A stretch of 64,000 nt of DNA from Gordonia pseudamarae (GCF_025273675.1 NZ_CP045809.1:4216001-4280000), one strand, 5' to 3'. Shown: positions 43,784 through 54,248, counted from the first letter of the stretch. Numbers and translations are program-made. The notes: a model not told the origin generated them from the sequence alone.

Positions 43784-45466
43784 TCACAGGCCGCGGATAC
43801 GGCGGCGCGCGCCGTCGGCGCCGTCGACGAGTGCCGCCGCCTGATCGCTGAAGCCTTCGCCCCAGCCGGCCTGGTCGGTCCGTGCCAGCCCGGCAATCTC
43901 TACTACAGTACGTCGTTTCTCGGGGTCTGCGGTATCGGCCACCTCGACCATCCTGACCCACAGCCGCCTGCGGCGCACGAGCAGCGAGACGAGCAGACCG
44001 GCGAGCATGGCGACGGCGAACACGAGCACCCAGTTCTGCGCCGGATCGTGCGACACCTGCACTGACACCCAGCGCTTGTAGCCGTCGAAGCTGACGATGG
44101 TGCCGTCGGCGAGGGTGTGCGACTGCCCCTGTTCGAGATTGACGCGGGCCTCGCGCTTGAGCCGTCCCTGATGCATCAGGTCCGAATCGAGCTGGTAGAC
44201 GTTCTGCGGGCGCCCGGTGTCGAGGCCGGTGTCGCCCTTGTAGACGTCGATCGCGACCGCCGGTTTCTTCGGGGTCGGCGACGCGGACTGCAACAGTGTG
44301 CCGCCGGTGCCGGTGAATTCGGCGGTCGGCGCGAAGATGCCCTGCAGGGCGATCTGATTGTTACGGCGCTCGTCCTCGTCGGGGTACAGGCCGGCGGGGG
44401 TGTCGAAGCGGGCGGCGCCCGAGGACAGCATGGTGGCCATCTCCTCGGGGATGAACAGCACCGTCTGAGTGCGTTTCTCTCCGTTCGGGAAGGTGATCGA
44501 GAACGTCGGCGCGTAGCCGTTGCCGAGCACGTACACCCGGTCGCCGGCCACCCGCAGCGGTTCGTTGACCTTGATCGCGGTGTGTTGCCAGTCGGTCGGC
44601 ACCCCGTCGGCGAGGTTCTCGGTGTAGGAGACCTCGGCCTTGTACATCGACGGCTGGCCGTTGGGCAGGAAGGTGGCCGAGAAGTCGTCGACCTTGAAGC
44701 AGAACGGCGACAGATCGGTGCCGTCGACGAGACTGCCCGCGCGGAAGGAGTCGTACACCGCGGTGGAGGTGTTGCACAGACCCTGCTCGCCGTCGGCGAT
44801 GAGGCTGCGGGTGCCCTCGTAGCCGTACACCTTACCCAGGGCGATCGCGACGAGGATGCCGAGCAGGGAGACGTGGAAGACGAGGTTGCCGAACTCGCGC
44901 AGGTAGCCCTTCTCGGCGGAGATCTCGACGACCGCGGTGCCGCCGGAGAGCGTGCGCTCGGTCGTGCTGCGCCGCCACATGCCCAGCCGCCCGGAGACGC
45001 GTTCGGCAATCTGTTCGGGGGTGCCGTCGACGGTGAAGGTCTTGTGCCGCGGCAGCCTGCCCAGGTTGCGCGGCACGGCGACCGGTGTGGCGCGCAGACT
45101 CTTGGCGTGCTCGATCATCCTCGGGGTGAGACAGCCCACGAGCGAGACGAACAACAGCACGTAGACGGCGGTGAACCACACCGAGCTGAACACGTCGAAC
45201 AGTTGCAGCCGGTCCATCCACTCCCCGACCGCGCCGTGGTTGTCGATGTACTCGAGTGTCTTCTGTTCGTTGAGTTCACGCTGGGGCAGCAGCGCGCCGG
45301 GGATCGCGGCCAGCGCCAGCAGGAACAACAGCACCAGCGCGGTGCGCATGGAGGTCAGCGAACGCCACAGGTTGCGCAGCGGCCACAGCACCCGGCGCAG
45401 CAGCCAGTGCGGTGCGGCGGGCCTGCCGGCGGGCCGGGTCGGCGGGGTGAGGGTGGGCGTGCTCAA
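43784..45466 (-). CDS. resB: Cytochrome c biogenesis protein ResB
   Basis: Partner of CcsB in attaching heme to apocytochrome c outside the membrane. The protein has 560 residues from a TTG at 45466 that overlaps the ccdA stop (TTGA). Three N-terminal transmembrane segments ([19 protein letters not shown] is the first), a large extracytoplasmic domain (about 200-490) and a last segment ([20 protein letters not shown]) are in the expected order. Confidence 0.95.
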   Translation of the reverse strand: MSTPTLTPPTRPAGRPAAPHWLLRRVLWPLRNLWRSLTSMRTALVLLFLLALAAIPGALLPQRELNEQKTLEYIDNHGAVGEWMDRLQLFDVFSSVWFTAVYVLLFVSLVGCLTPRMIEHAKSLRATPVAVPRNLGRLPRHKTFTVDGTPEQIAERVSGRLGMWRRSTTERTLSGGTAVVEISAEKGYLREFGNLVFHVSLLGILVAIALGKVYGYEGTRSLIADGEQGLCNTSTAVYDSFRAGSLVDGTDLSPFCFKVDDFSATFLPNGQPSMYKAEVSYTENLADGVPTDWQHTAIKVNEPLRVAGDRVYVLGNGYAPTFSITFPNGEKRTQTVLFIPEEMATMLSSGAARFDTPAGLYPDEDERRNNQIALQGIFAPTAEFTGTGGTLLQSASPTPKKPAVAIDVYKGDTGLDTGRPQNVYQLDSDLMHQGRLKREARVNLEQGQSHTLADGTIVSFDGYKRWVSVQVSHDPAQNWVLVFAVAMLAGLLVSLLVRRRRLWVRMVEVADTADPEKRRTVVEIAGLARTDQAGWGEGFSDQAAALVDGADGARRRIRGL

Positions 45467-46269
45467 ATCGGTAGCTCCGTGTCGGAGACGAAGGCGTCAC
45501 GCACCCACACGATGAACTGATCCCACAGTCCGGTGACCAGCGCGATACCGACGGCGAGCAGCATGATGCCGCCGAAGACCTGGATCGTGCGGGCGTGGTT
45601 GCGCAGCCAGCCGAGGCTGCGCAGCGCCCACGCCGACGAGAAGGCGAGCACCACGAACGGGATACCGAGCCCCGCGCAGTAGGCGACGATGAGCAGTACG
45701 CCCTTCGCGGCGGTGGCGCCCTCGGTGCCGCTGGCGGTCGCGATCACCGCGGCCAGCGTCGGCCCCAGGCACGGCGTCCAGCCCAGCGCGAACACCGCGC
45801 CGAGGAGCGGGGCGCCGACGATGTTGGACAGTCGTCGCGGCGCGAACCGGAACTCGTGCTGCATCATCGGGATCAGCCCGATGAACACCAGGCCCATCAC
45901 AATGGTGACCACACCGCCGATCCGTTGCAGCAGCTCACGGTTGAGCACGAACGTGCTGGTCACCCCAAGTACGGTGGCGGTGGCCGCCACGAACACCACG
46001 GTGAATCCTGCGACGAACAATCCGGCCGCGACCGCCACCCGGGTGCGCCCCTGTTTGGCGGGTTCGCCGACCTTGACCGCGGGTGCCTCCGCGCCGACCA
46101 GTCCGGCCAGGTACGACAGGTACCCGGGCACCAGCGGCACCACGCACGGCGAGGCGAACGACACCAGCCCGGCCAATAGGCAGGCACCGAGTGCCAGCAG
46201 CAGCGGACCACTGGACACGGTGTCGGCGAAGGTGTCGCCGACGGCGGCCTGCGGGAGAAGCTCGATCAC
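45463..46269 (-). CDS. ccdA: Thiol-disulphide transporter CcdA
   Basis: Passes electrons from cytoplasmic thioredoxin across the membrane to keep apocytochrome c thiols reduced. The protein has 268 residues from a GTG at 46269 (GTGA overlap with the thioredoxin-like gene). Six transmembrane segments; the redox Cys are C42 in [14 protein letters not shown] and C167 in [11 protein letters not shown], the expected pair. Confidence 0.95.
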   Translation of the reverse strand: MIELLPQAAVGDTFADTVSSGPLLLALGACLLAGLVSFASPCVVPLVPGYLSYLAGLVGAEAPAVKVGEPAKQGRTRVAVAAGLFVAGFTVVFVAATATVLGVTSTFVLNRELLQRIGGVVTIVMGLVFIGLIPMMQHEFRFAPRRLSNIVGAPLLGAVFALGWTPCLGPTLAAVIATASGTEGATAAKGVLLIVAYCAGLGIPFVVLAFSSAWALRSLGWLRNHARTIQVFGGIMLLAVGIALVTGLWDQFIVWVRDAFVSDTELPI

Positions 46270-46925
46270 CGGGTACCCGCCTGTGTGGACGCCACCGGCG
46301 CGCCGGGGACCGGTTCTTCCGCCGCGACGCGCTCGATCGCGGGGATCAGTTCGTCGGTGGTGAGGGACTTGAGGAACACGACCGCGGGACGATGGTGACG
46401 GTCGAGGATGATCGTGGTGGGCAGCACCGCGGTGGGTACCTTCCACGCGGCCAGGGTGGCGCCCGCGAAATCGTAGATCGATGGGTAGCGCACCTCGCGG
46501 TCGGTGATGAAATCCCGCGCCGACTGCCGATCGTCGCGCAGGTTGATCCCGAGAAACTCGACGCCACTGTCCTTGGTTGTGGCGTAGGACTTTTCGAGCG
46601 CGTCGGCCTCACCGCGACAGGGGCCGCACCATTGACCCCACACGTTGACCACCACCACCTTGCCCGCGAAGCGCTCGTCGGCCAGCGACAGGGTGGCGTC
46701 GGTCATCACGTCCGGCCCGGACATGCCCGAGACCGGTTTGCGGTCGGCGGGGTCGTAGGTGATCACCGTCTTGCCGCCCGGCGAGACGAACTGGAACGTG
46801 CCGCCCTGGGCCACCGCGTCGTCGCCGGTACCACAGCCGGCCAGTGCGCACACGGCCAGCAGCAACGACACAATCAGCGCACCCACCCGACCGGTTCGCG
46901 GGGGGCGCCGGGACTCAACTCGCAT
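46266..46925 (-). CDS. TlpA/ResA-like thioredoxin lipoprotein
   Basis: Extracytoplasmic thiol-disulphide oxidoreductase for cytochrome c maturation. The protein has 219 residues from the ATG at 46925 with GAGAGAAG upstream. A lipobox ALAGC puts the lipidated Cys at 31; the thioredoxin active site WCGPC is at 99-103 and the cis-Pro region is VLPTTIILD. It receives electrons from CcdA, whose gene follows with a 4-nt overlap. Confidence 0.94.
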   Translation of the reverse strand: MRVESRRPPRTGRVGALIVSLLLAVCALAGCGTGDDAVAQGGTFQFVSPGGKTVITYDPADRKPVSGMSGPDVMTDATLSLADERFAGKVVVVNVWGQWCGPCRGEADALEKSYATTKDSGVEFLGINLRDDRQSARDFITDREVRYPSIYDFAGATLAAWKVPTAVLPTTIILDRHHRPAVVFLKSLTTDELIPAIERVAAEEPVPGAPVASTQAGTR

Positions 46926-46936
46926 CAGAACTTCTC

Positions 46937-47563
46937 TCAGGCTCCCGTCACCATCGGATCCGATGCCCCGGCGGGCTCGGAGTACACGATGTCGACGAGC
47001 GCGTCGTCGTCGTAGATCAGGCTGGTCAGCGAGGCCAGCGAACACTGCCTGCGCCGCGGGTCGTGCCACAGTCGGCTGCCCTCGAGGAACCGGCGCAGGG
47101 TGTAGACCGGCAACTGGTGACTCACGCAGACCACCTCATGCCCGCGAGCCGCATCGCGCGCGGTGGTGGCCGCCGCCAGCATACGGTGGGCGAGCTGGAT
47201 GTACGGTTCGCCCCATGACGGGGTGAACGGGTCACGCAGCTTGGGCCAGTGGCGGGGCCGCCCCAGCGCTCCGCCGCCCACCGACACCTTCAGACCTTCG
47301 AAGACGTTGTCGGCCTCGATGAGTTCGTCGTTGGTGACGATCTGCAGGCCGTGTGCGGTGGCGATCGGCGCCGCCGTCTCCTGCGCACGCTGCAGCGGCG
47401 AGGCGAACACGGCGGCGATATCGTGGTCGGCGAGTGTCTCGGCGACCCGTCGCGCCTGGGTGCGGCCGGTGTCGGACAGGCGGAACCCGGGCAGCCGCCC
47501 GTACAGCACACCCTCGGGGTTGAACACCTCGCCGTGGCGCATCATGTGGACAACGGTGTGCAT
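46937..47563 (-). CDS. Histidine phosphatase family protein
   Basis: The protein has 208 residues from the ATG at 47563, which directly follows the hemL stop (TAGATG). The phosphoglycerate-mutase fold is clear: R9-H10-G11 (MMRHGEV) with H10 as phospho-acceptor, SPLQRAQETAAPI, and VVCVSHQLPVYTLRRFL with the second His. It corresponds to Rv0525, also between hemL and the thioredoxin-like gene. The substrate is unknown. Confidence 0.92.
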   Translation of the reverse strand: MHTVVHMMRHGEVFNPEGVLYGRLPGFRLSDTGRTQARRVAETLADHDIAAVFASPLQRAQETAAPIATAHGLQIVTNDELIEADNVFEGLKVSVGGGALGRPRHWPKLRDPFTPSWGEPYIQLAHRMLAAATTARDAARGHEVVCVSHQLPVYTLRRFLEGSRLWHDPRRRQCSLASLTSLIYDDDALVDIVYSEPAGASDPMVTGA

Positions 47564-48907
47564 CTAGTTCCCCCTGGGGTCGATGGCCGCGGCGGCGGCA
47601 GCGGCGGCCGCCGGAAGGGCGGTGGCGATCGTGGTGAACGCGTCGTCGTCGAGCGCGGCGGAGACGAACCATGCCTCGAACGCGCTCGGCGGCGCGTACA
47701 CACCGCCGTCGAGCAGCGCGTGGAAGAACGGCGCGAACCGGAATGTCTCGGTGGCCTTGACGGTCTCGTAGTCGGTCACCGGGCCGGCGGCCGAGGTGAA
47801 GAAGACGCTGAGCAGGTTACCCGCCTTCTGCACTCGGTGTGCGACACCCGCGGCGGACAGCGACTCGGTCAGCAGCGACGCGAGCCGGTCGGCGTTCGCG
47901 TCGAGTGCCTCGTAGACGGCCGCGTCGGCGTTGCGCAGCGTCGCCAGGCCCGCGGCGACCGCCACCGGATTCCCCGACAGTGTGCCCGCCTGGTACACCG
48001 GTCCCGACGGCGCCAGATGTCCCATGATCTCGCGCCGGCCGCCGAATGCCGCCGCGGGCAGGCCACCGCTCATCACCTTGCCGAAGGTGTACAGGTCACC
48101 GGCGACACCTTCGAGTCCGTACCAGCCGGCCGGGCTCACCCGGAATCCGGTCATCACCTCGTCGACGATCAGCAGCGCGCCGTGGCGCAGGGTCAGCTCA
48201 CGCAGGCCCGCGTTGAAGCCGTCGACCGGTGCCACCGCCCCCATGTTGCCGGCGGCGGCCTCGGTGATGACGGCCGCGATCTGGCCGTCGTACCGTTCGA
48301 AGGCGGCCGCCACCGCGGCCAGATCGTTGTACGGCAGCACCACGGTGTCGTGTGCGGACGCACCGGTCACGCCGGGCGAGGTGGGCAGACCGAGTGTGGC
48401 GATTCCCGAACCGGCGTCGGCCAGGAGCGCGTCGACGTGGCCGTGGTAACAGCCGGAGAATTTGATGATCTTGCCCCGCCCGGTGACACCGCGGGCCAGC
48501 CGGATCGCCGACATCGTCGCCTCGGTTCCCGAGTTGACCAGGCGCACCTGCTCGACGGGGTCGACGCGGGCGATCAGTTCCTCGGCCAGTTCGATCTCGG
48601 CTTCGGTGGGCGCCCCGAACGACAGGCCGGTGCCCGCCGCCCGCCGCACCGCGTCCACGACCGCCGGGTGCGCGTGTCCCAGGATCATCGGTCCCCACGA
48701 CGCCACCAGGTCGACATAGTTGTTGCCGTCGGCATCGGTCAGGGTGCAGCCCTGGGCGCTTGTGATGAAACGCGGGGTGCCGCCGACCGCGGAGAACGCC
48801 CGTACGGGCGAGTTCACGCCACCGGGGATCGCCTGGGCCGCCCGTTCGAATAGCGCTGCGGAATTGGCGTCTGAAGGACTATTGCCGGAGGCTGCGGGGC
48901 GGGTCAC
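47564..48907 (-). CDS. hemL: Glutamate-1-semialdehyde 2,1-aminomutase HemL
   Basis: Makes 5-aminolevulinate from the product of HemA, the entry of the C5 heme pathway. The protein has 447 residues from a GTG at 48907. The PLP Lys is K277 in [41 protein letters not shown] and [10 protein letters not shown] are present. It heads the hemL-phosphatase-thioredoxin-ccdA-resB-ccsB run, linking heme supply to cytochrome c assembly. It ends in an Ala-rich stretch. Confidence 0.96.
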   Translation of the reverse strand: MTRPAASGNSPSDANSAALFERAAQAIPGGVNSPVRAFSAVGGTPRFITSAQGCTLTDADGNNYVDLVASWGPMILGHAHPAVVDAVRRAAGTGLSFGAPTEAEIELAEELIARVDPVEQVRLVNSGTEATMSAIRLARGVTGRGKIIKFSGCYHGHVDALLADAGSGIATLGLPTSPGVTGASAHDTVVLPYNDLAAVAAAFERYDGQIAAVITEAAAGNMGAVAPVDGFNAGLRELTLRHGALLIVDEVMTGFRVSPAGWYGLEGVAGDLYTFGKVMSGGLPAAAFGGRREIMGHLAPSGPVYQAGTLSGNPVAVAAGLATLRNADAAVYEALDANADRLASLLTESLSAAGVAHRVQKAGNLLSVFFTSAAGPVTDYETVKATETFRFAPFFHALLDGGVYAPPSAFEAWFVSAALDDDAFTTIATALPAAAAAAAAAIDPRGN

Positions 48908-48974
48908 GCTGACCAGTGTTCCAAACAGACGCCCCTACGCGCTAATTTGTGCTGCGCGCGACAGGTGGGACGGA

Positions 48975-49021
48975 CTGACGGGCATTCCGGCCCGCGATCG
49001 GAGAGCCTGCGAGTGGGCGCC
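48975..49021. repeat. 47-bp direct repeat, copy 1
   Basis: Begins CTGACGGGCATTCCGGCCCG and ends GCCTGCGAGTGGGCGCC. It matches the copy at 49115-49161 at 43 of 47 positions, 140 bp away. A short inverted match (GCCGGAATGCC at 49037-49047) lets copy 1 fold into a hairpin. Confidence 0.85.
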
Positions 49022-49114
49022 GTGCTCACCTGCCCGCCGGAATGCCGCCTGTGTCTGGACCGACGACCGAACCGGCGAGGTACGAGCCGGGTGAGGGAGG
49101 AGGGAAGACACAGG

Positions 49115-49161
49115 CTGACAGGCATTCCGGCCCGCGATCCACGAGCCTGCGAGTGGGCGCC
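49115..49161. repeat. 47-bp direct repeat, copy 2
   Basis: Second copy of the 48975 element, ending 3 nt before the stop of the kinase gene. The spacer holds no gene. The pair could be a small mobile or REP-like element; nothing else in the window matches it. Confidence 0.85.
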
Positions 49162-49164
49162 ATA

Positions 49165-50796
49165 TTACGACCCGGCTGTGATTTTACTCTCCTGCTCGGG
49201 GCAGTAGACGGCGATTCCGGCGCCGACGATGGTGCCCTTCTGGGTGGGGTCGTTACCCATGCTGAGGTTGAGTGCGACGTCGAGGAACGACTTGCCGCCG
49301 CGGATATCGGTGCAGGCCTGTTTGGCGGTGGCGATGTATTGGGAGTCGTTGCCGTTGACGGCGATGCCGGAGGATTCGAGCGTCTTGATGAAGATGCTGT
49401 CCTTCTGCGAGTCCGGCAGGTTGATCGTCGTCGGTGCCGAGGTCGTGGTGGTGTCCTCGGTGGTGGTGGTCGTGGTGGTTTCACTGGTGATGGCGTCGTC
49501 GGTCGACGTCGTGGTGCTGGTGGTGGTGCCGACGGTGGTGGTGCTCTCGTCGTCGCTGCCGGATTTCTTGGCGACGATCACCACGAGCGCGATGATGATG
49601 ACCAGTACCGCCGACACGGCGATGCCGGCCAGGATCCGCGTCTGGTTCTTGGAGTTGCCCGATCCGCCGCCTGCCGGTCCGCCGGCACCCGGTAGCGAGG
49701 CGTTCTGCGGTCCGCTGCCGAAGGCGCTGTACGGGTTGTGTTGCGGTCCGCTCTGCTGAACGGTTCCGAATGCCCCGAGCGGTGCTGTTCCGGCGGGGAT
49801 CGGGTTGCTGGGCGCGGGGTGGGGTCCTGAGCCGAAACCGCCCTGGCCGGGTGGGATCGGGTTGGCCGGGCCCGACGGCCACGATCCCGGCTGTGCTGTC
49901 GGCCCCGACGGGGTCGGTGCGGGGACGGGGGCCGGCTGGAATCCCGGCCGGGCACTGCCCTGGGCGGTGCTCTGGGCGACCTGCAGCGCGCGCACGAGCG
50001 CGGCCGCGAAGGCCCGGCAGTCGGTGAAGCGCCGGGCCGGGTCCTTGGCGAGCGCGGTCTCGAAGACCTGGTCGAGGGCGGCGAGGTCGGGTCGCACCGC
50101 GCTGACCCGGGGAACCGGTTTGGTGGCGTGCGCCATCATCATGGCCGGTGCGGTGTCGCCGGAGAACGGGGTGGTGCCGGTGATCAGCTGGTAGGTGGTG
50201 CAGGCCAGCGCGTACTGGTCCGAGCGCGGGCCGGCCGCATTGCCGGCGACCACCTCGGGCGCCAGGTAGGCCATGGTGCCGACCACCATGTTGGCGGCCG
50301 TCATCGAGGTGGCGTCGGTGACGAGTTTGGCGATGCCGAAGTCGAGGACGACCACCTCGTCGATCTGTTTGGTGTCCGGGTCGCGGGTGACGACGATGTT
50401 GGCCGGTTTGATGTCGCGGTGGATGACATTCTTGCGGTGCGCGTAGTCGAGGGCGTCGGCGACCTTGGTGGCCACGGATCCGATCTCGGGCAGGGTGAGT
50501 CGTTCGGTGGCCAGGTCGCGGCCGTCGATGTACGACATGGTGAACCAGGGCGAACCGTCGACGACGCCGTAGCCGTGCACCGTGATGATGCTGGGGTGGT
50601 TGAGGGAGGCGGCGGTCTTGGCCTCGGCGGTGAAGCGCCGCTCGAACTCGGGGTCACCGCTGACGGAGATGATCTTCATCGCCTCACGGCGACCGAGGTG
50701 CGGGTGTTCGACGACGTACACCTGCCCCATGCCGCCCTGACCGAGTTTGGACAAGACGGTGTAGCCGGCGAACTCTGAACCCGGTTGCAGCGCCAT
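49165..50796 (-). CDS. Ser/Thr protein kinase with a DUF732 extracellular domain
   Basis: The protein has 543 residues from the ATG at 50796 with GGGGAG upstream. The kinase domain (12-270) has the Gly-loop GQGGMGQVY, K41, HRDIKPAN (D128), DFG at 152-154 and APEV. A Pro/Gly-rich juxtamembrane region (280-385) is followed by a transmembrane segment (388-409), a Thr/Ser-rich stalk (415-458) and a DUF732 domain (466-540) with C495 and C532. PASTA domains are absent. The kinase probably senses through DUF732, a domain also carried by the next two genes. Confidence 0.93.
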   Translation of the reverse strand: MALQPGSEFAGYTVLSKLGQGGMGQVYVVEHPHLGRREAMKIISVSGDPEFERRFTAEAKTAASLNHPSIITVHGYGVVDGSPWFTMSYIDGRDLATERLTLPEIGSVATKVADALDYAHRKNVIHRDIKPANIVVTRDPDTKQIDEVVVLDFGIAKLVTDATSMTAANMVVGTMAYLAPEVVAGNAAGPRSDQYALACTTYQLITGTTPFSGDTAPAMMMAHATKPVPRVSAVRPDLAALDQVFETALAKDPARRFTDCRAFAAALVRALQVAQSTAQGSARPGFQPAPVPAPTPSGPTAQPGSWPSGPANPIPPGQGGFGSGPHPAPSNPIPAGTAPLGAFGTVQQSGPQHNPYSAFGSGPQNASLPGAGGPAGGGSGNSKNQTRILAGIAVSAVLVIIIALVVIVAKKSGSDDESTTTVGTTTSTTTSTDDAITSETTTTTTTEDTTTTSAPTTINLPDSQKDSIFIKTLESSGIAVNGNDSQYIATAKQACTDIRGGKSFLDVALNLSMGNDPTQKGTIVGAGIAVYCPEQESKITAGS

Positions 50797-50920
50797 CGAT
50801 CTCCCCTGTGTTCGTCCATCCGGCGCGCACGTGCCGGATTGTCTTTCGTTCTGATGTGAATTGTTGCGACGCAACCTTCACCCGCGGTACGGCGGCGAAT
50901 GATGCTGCGCCGGTGCGGTG

Positions 50921-51421
50921 TTACCCGCCCGTCGAGATCTTGGACTGCTGGTCGGGACAGAATACGCCGATCGCCGCCCCCACCACCGAGCCGTTGGAGA
51001 CCGGTCCGAGGCCGAGCGAAAGGTTGAGCGCGACATCGATGAAGGGTTTCCCACCGCGGATGTCGGCGCAGGCCTGCCTGCCCACGGCGATGTACTCGGC
51101 CTCGTCGGGGACCGCCACGCCGAGCTGCTGGAGGGTGCGGATGAAGGCTTCGTTCTCCTTGTCCTCGGACAGTCCGTGGCCGCTCGCCTCGGGTGAGGTG
51201 GTGGTTGTTTCGGGGCTCGGGGTCCGGCTGGTGTCCGCACCCGATCCGGTGTCGGTCTGCCCAGTGTCGGTCTGACCCGTGTTCGTCTGATCGCTGTCGT
51301 ACTGTGAGGCCTGCGCGGGCCCGTCCGCGACGGGCGTACCGTCGGTGGTGCAGCCCCCGAGCACCAGCGCCGCGCCCACCACGGTCGGCAGCAGACTCAC
51401 GCGGATGATTCGTCGGATCAT
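50921..51421 (-). CDS. DUF732 lipoprotein 1
   Basis: The protein has 166 residues from the ATG at 51421 with AGGAAG upstream. A lipobox (VLGGC, Cys24) is followed by a Thr/Asp/Gln-rich stalk (DTGQTDTGSGAD) and a DUF732 domain with RTLQQLGVAV, RQACADIRGGKPFIDVALNLSLG and a C-terminal FCPDQQSKI. The core is close to the ectodomain of the neighbouring kinase (QACTDIRGGKSFLDVALNLSMG). It probably arose by local duplication; a role as ligand or competitor for the kinase is speculative. Confidence 0.88.
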   Translation of the reverse strand: MIRRIIRVSLLPTVVGAALVLGGCTTDGTPVADGPAQASQYDSDQTNTGQTDTGQTDTGSGADTSRTPSPETTTTSPEASGHGLSEDKENEAFIRTLQQLGVAVPDEAEYIAVGRQACADIRGGKPFIDVALNLSLGLGPVSNGSVVGAAIGVFCPDQQSKISTGG

Positions 51422-51614
51422 AGGGTGCGTCTTCCTGTCGGGGCGGTGTCTCTGTCGTGCGGGCCCCATCGCGTACGCACGCGAACACGATTGGGGTGTA
51501 CCCACCGTTTGCGGGTAGTAGCTGACGATACCCGCTGGAGGCTGCCCGTCGGCTACTCGACCGACGCGGACCGGCCCACCGACGCCCCGTCGGGGTCCGG
51601 CGATCGGCGTTCGC

Positions 51615-51992
51615 TCAGCCGGTGGCCATCTTGACCTGTTGGTCGGGGCAGTAGGCGGCGATGCCGGCGCTGGCGACCTTGGCGTTGCCGGTTTCGTCGA
51701 GGCCGACGTCGATGGCCGAGGAGGCGTCGGTGTAGGAGGTACCCGAGCTCATCGCCTCGCACAGTGTGACCGCGGCGGCGATGAATCGGGGTTTGTCGGT
51801 CACGGTGACGCCGGCGATGTCGAGCATGGCGAAGAAGGTGGAGTCCTTGGCGGCGACGTCGGCCGACGACTCGCTGGCCGAGGAGGCCGCCGACGCCGCG
51901 CTGTCCTGGTCGGAGCCTCCGCCGCAGCCGCTCACGGCGATCAGTGCCACCGCGGCAATCAGCAGGATCGCGGTCCGGACGGTCGTGCGCAT
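51615..51992 (-). CDS. DUF732 lipoprotein 2
   Basis: The protein has 125 residues from the ATG at 51992 with GAAGGAG upstream. A lipobox (AVSGC, Cys23), a Ser/Ala-rich stalk and a more diverged DUF732 domain (FFAMLDIAGVTV, VTLCEAMSSGTSYTDASSAIDVG, YCPDQQVKM). The two domain Cys and the terminal CPDQQ motif are kept. It is the third DUF732 protein in a row on this strand. Confidence 0.86.
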   Translation of the reverse strand: MRTTVRTAILLIAAVALIAVSGCGGGSDQDSAASAASSASESSADVAAKDSTFFAMLDIAGVTVTDKPRFIAAAVTLCEAMSSGTSYTDASSAIDVGLDETGNAKVASAGIAAYCPDQQVKMATG

Positions 51993-52193
51993 CACGTGTA
52001 CTCCTTCACAGCAGGCCGCCTCGTCGGATGCCCGCGCGCGGTGTGCGCGACCGGGCGCCGCGCCGGGCGCGTTCGGGCGGCGCGCCCGCCACTGTAGACC
52101 GCGACACGCCGCATCCCGGAACCGGCCGAGCAACCCCGCCCGGATTTTGGTTCAGCAAACATGAGTTGTGGTATCGATCGACATGGCCGCAGG

Positions 52194-53060
52194 TCAATTC
52201 AGGGCCGCGAGCACCTGTTCGGCGATGGCCCGCTGTCCGGCCGCGTTGGGATGCAGTCCGCCGACCGCGCTGACCGAGGCCGCCCGGTTGCGGGCCGGTT
52301 CGACCCAGCGCGTGCCCTCGGACCGGCAGGAGTCGTGGCCGTCGGAGACGCCGGCCATATCGACGTAGCGCACGCCGGGCGCAGCCGCCGCGGCCCGGCC
52401 GATCGCCGCGTTGAGGTGGCGTTGCAGGTCGTGCACCGACGGCACGTCGCGGGCGGCGACCGGAACATCGGGGTAGCAGCCGGTCCGCGCGGGCAGGATC
52501 CACGGGTAGCCGATCAGCAGCACGCTCGCCCGTGGGGCACGCTGCCTGATCTGCCGTACCGCCGTGACCAGCGCGGGCGCCGTCGCGGTCGCGATCTTGT
52601 CCCGTAGCGCGGAGATGTCGTCCGCACATGAGTCGGGCGGAGTGGCGGCGGCCGCGGCGCCGCACAGGCCGATAGATTGCCCGAAGGCGCCGTTGTCGTT
52701 GCCGCCGATCATCATGGTGACCAGCTCGGTGTCCTCGGTCAGGGCGTCGAATTGCGGTGGGGCACCCTCGAACTGGCCGGCGGTGAGGTGTTCGGTGGCG
52801 GCCCGGGCGCAACTCACGTCGGTCAGCACGCGCCCGGTCCGCTCCGCGACCAGGGTCGCGTAGTTGCGGGTCGACCGGAAACACAGGAACGGCGAATCCT
52901 GCTGCAGCGGCAGAACTCCGGTGCCCGAGGCATAGCTGTCGCCGAGGTTGACGTACCGCTCCCCCACCGCCTGCGCCGGCGGCCGGGGAGCTTCGGACTC
53001 CCCGGCGCACGCCGTCACCAGCAGCAGTGCCGCGGACAGCACGACACTCAGCCGGCACAT
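52194..53060 (-). CDS. SGNH/GDSL hydrolase lipoprotein
   Basis: The protein has 288 residues. A lipobox (LVTAC) places the lipidated Cys at 18. SGNH blocks: NLGDSYASGTG with catalytic Ser42, MMIGGNDNGAFG, and GLHPNAAGQ with the catalytic His. Six or more Cys in the mature part suggest disulphides. An esterase or lipase acting on envelope lipids is inferred. The start is 1 nt after the stop of the acyl-CoA dehydrogenase, so the genes are coupled. Confidence 0.9.
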   Translation of the reverse strand: MCRLSVVLSAALLLVTACAGESEAPRPPAQAVGERYVNLGDSYASGTGVLPLQQDSPFLCFRSTRNYATLVAERTGRVLTDVSCARAATEHLTAGQFEGAPPQFDALTEDTELVTMMIGGNDNGAFGQSIGLCGAAAAATPPDSCADDISALRDKIATATAPALVTAVRQIRQRAPRASVLLIGYPWILPARTGCYPDVPVAARDVPSVHDLQRHLNAAIGRAAAAAPGVRYVDMAGVSDGHDSCRSEGTRWVEPARNRAASVSAVGGLHPNAAGQRAIAEQVLAALN

Positions 53061-53061
53061 A

Positions 53062-54225
53062 TCACTTCAGGAGCGCGCGACTCATGACCACTCGCTGAAT
53101 CTGATTGGTGCCCTCGTAGATCTGGGTGATCTTGGCATCACGCATCATGCGTTCGACGGGGAAATCACGGGTGTAGCCGGCGCCGCCGAAGAGCTGGACG
53201 GCGTCGGTGGTGACCTCCATGGCCACGTCGGAGGCGAAGCACTTGGATGCCGAGGAGATGAAGCCCAGGTTCTTCTCGCCCTTCTCGGCGCGGGCGGCCG
53301 ATGCGTACACCATGAGACGGGCGGCCTCGACCTTCATCGCCATGTCGGCGATCATGAATTCGACACCCTGGAAGCTGCTGATGGACTTGCCGAACTGCTT
53401 GCGCTCCTTGACGTAGGCGATGGCCTTGTCGAGGGCGCCCTGCGCGATGCCCACGGCCTGTGCGCCGATGGTGGGCCGGGTGTGGTCGAGGGTCTGCAGC
53501 GCGGTCTTGAAGCCGGTGCCCTCGTCGCCGATGATGCGGTCGGCGGGGATGGTGCAGTCCTCGAAGTACAGCTCGGCGGTCGGCGAGCCCTTGATGCCGA
53601 GCTTCTTCTCCAGCGGGCCGACGGTGAAACCGGGGTCGTCCTTGTGGACCATGAACGCGGAGATGCCGTTTGCCCGCTTCTCCGGATCGGTGACGGCCAT
53701 GACCGTGTACCAGGTGGATTCGCCGCCGTTGGTGATCCAGCATTTGCTGCCGTTGATGACCCAGTTGTTGCCGTCCAGGCGCGCACGGGTCTTCATCGCG
53801 GCGGCGTCGGAGCCGGCTTCGCGTTCGGACAGCGCGTAGGAGGCCATGGCCTCACCGGCGGCCAGCCCGGGGAGGACCTGCCTCTTGAGGTCGTCGGAGC
53901 CGTTGAGGATCAGGCCCATGGTGCCGAGCTTGTTGACGGCGGGGATGAGCGAGGACGACGCGCACACGCGGGCGACCTCTTCGATGACGATGCAGGCGGC
54001 GACCGAGTCCGCGCCCTGGCCGTCGTATTCCTCGGGCACGTGGACGGCGTTGAATCCGTTGGCGACCAGCGAGGTCAGCGCCTCGCGCGGGAAGCGGGCA
54101 TGCTCGTCGACGTCGGCGGCGTGCGGCTCGATGTCCTTCTCGGCGAGTGCGCGGATGGCCTCGCGCAGGGCCACATGCTCTTCGGGCAGCTGGAACAGGT
54201 CAAAGTCGGGGTTGCCGAAACCCAT
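53062..54225 (-). CDS. Acyl-CoA dehydrogenase (FadE25-like)
   Basis: The protein has 387 residues from the ATG at 54225, 5 nt after AGGAG; a GTG two codons earlier is too close. Motifs: ASYALSEREAGSDAAAMKTRA (FAD/substrate), WITNGGESTWYTVMA, and the C-terminal QLFGGAGYTRDFPVERMMRDAKITQIYEGTNQIQR with the catalytic Glu in YEGTN. The overall sequence resembles FadE25 (Rv3274c). FAD-dependent first step of fatty acid beta-oxidation. An 18-bp tandem repeat lies just upstream. Confidence 0.93.
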   Translation of the reverse strand: MGFGNPDFDLFQLPEEHVALREAIRALAEKDIEPHAADVDEHARFPREALTSLVANGFNAVHVPEEYDGQGADSVAACIVIEEVARVCASSSLIPAVNKLGTMGLILNGSDDLKRQVLPGLAAGEAMASYALSEREAGSDAAAMKTRARLDGNNWVINGSKCWITNGGESTWYTVMAVTDPEKRANGISAFMVHKDDPGFTVGPLEKKLGIKGSPTAELYFEDCTIPADRIIGDEGTGFKTALQTLDHTRPTIGAQAVGIAQGALDKAIAYVKERKQFGKSISSFQGVEFMIADMAMKVEAARLMVYASAARAEKGEKNLGFISSASKCFASDVAMEVTTDAVQLFGGAGYTRDFPVERMMRDAKITQIYEGTNQIQRVVMSRALLK

Positions 54226-54248
54226 GGTCACTCCTCGCTCAGGGATTG

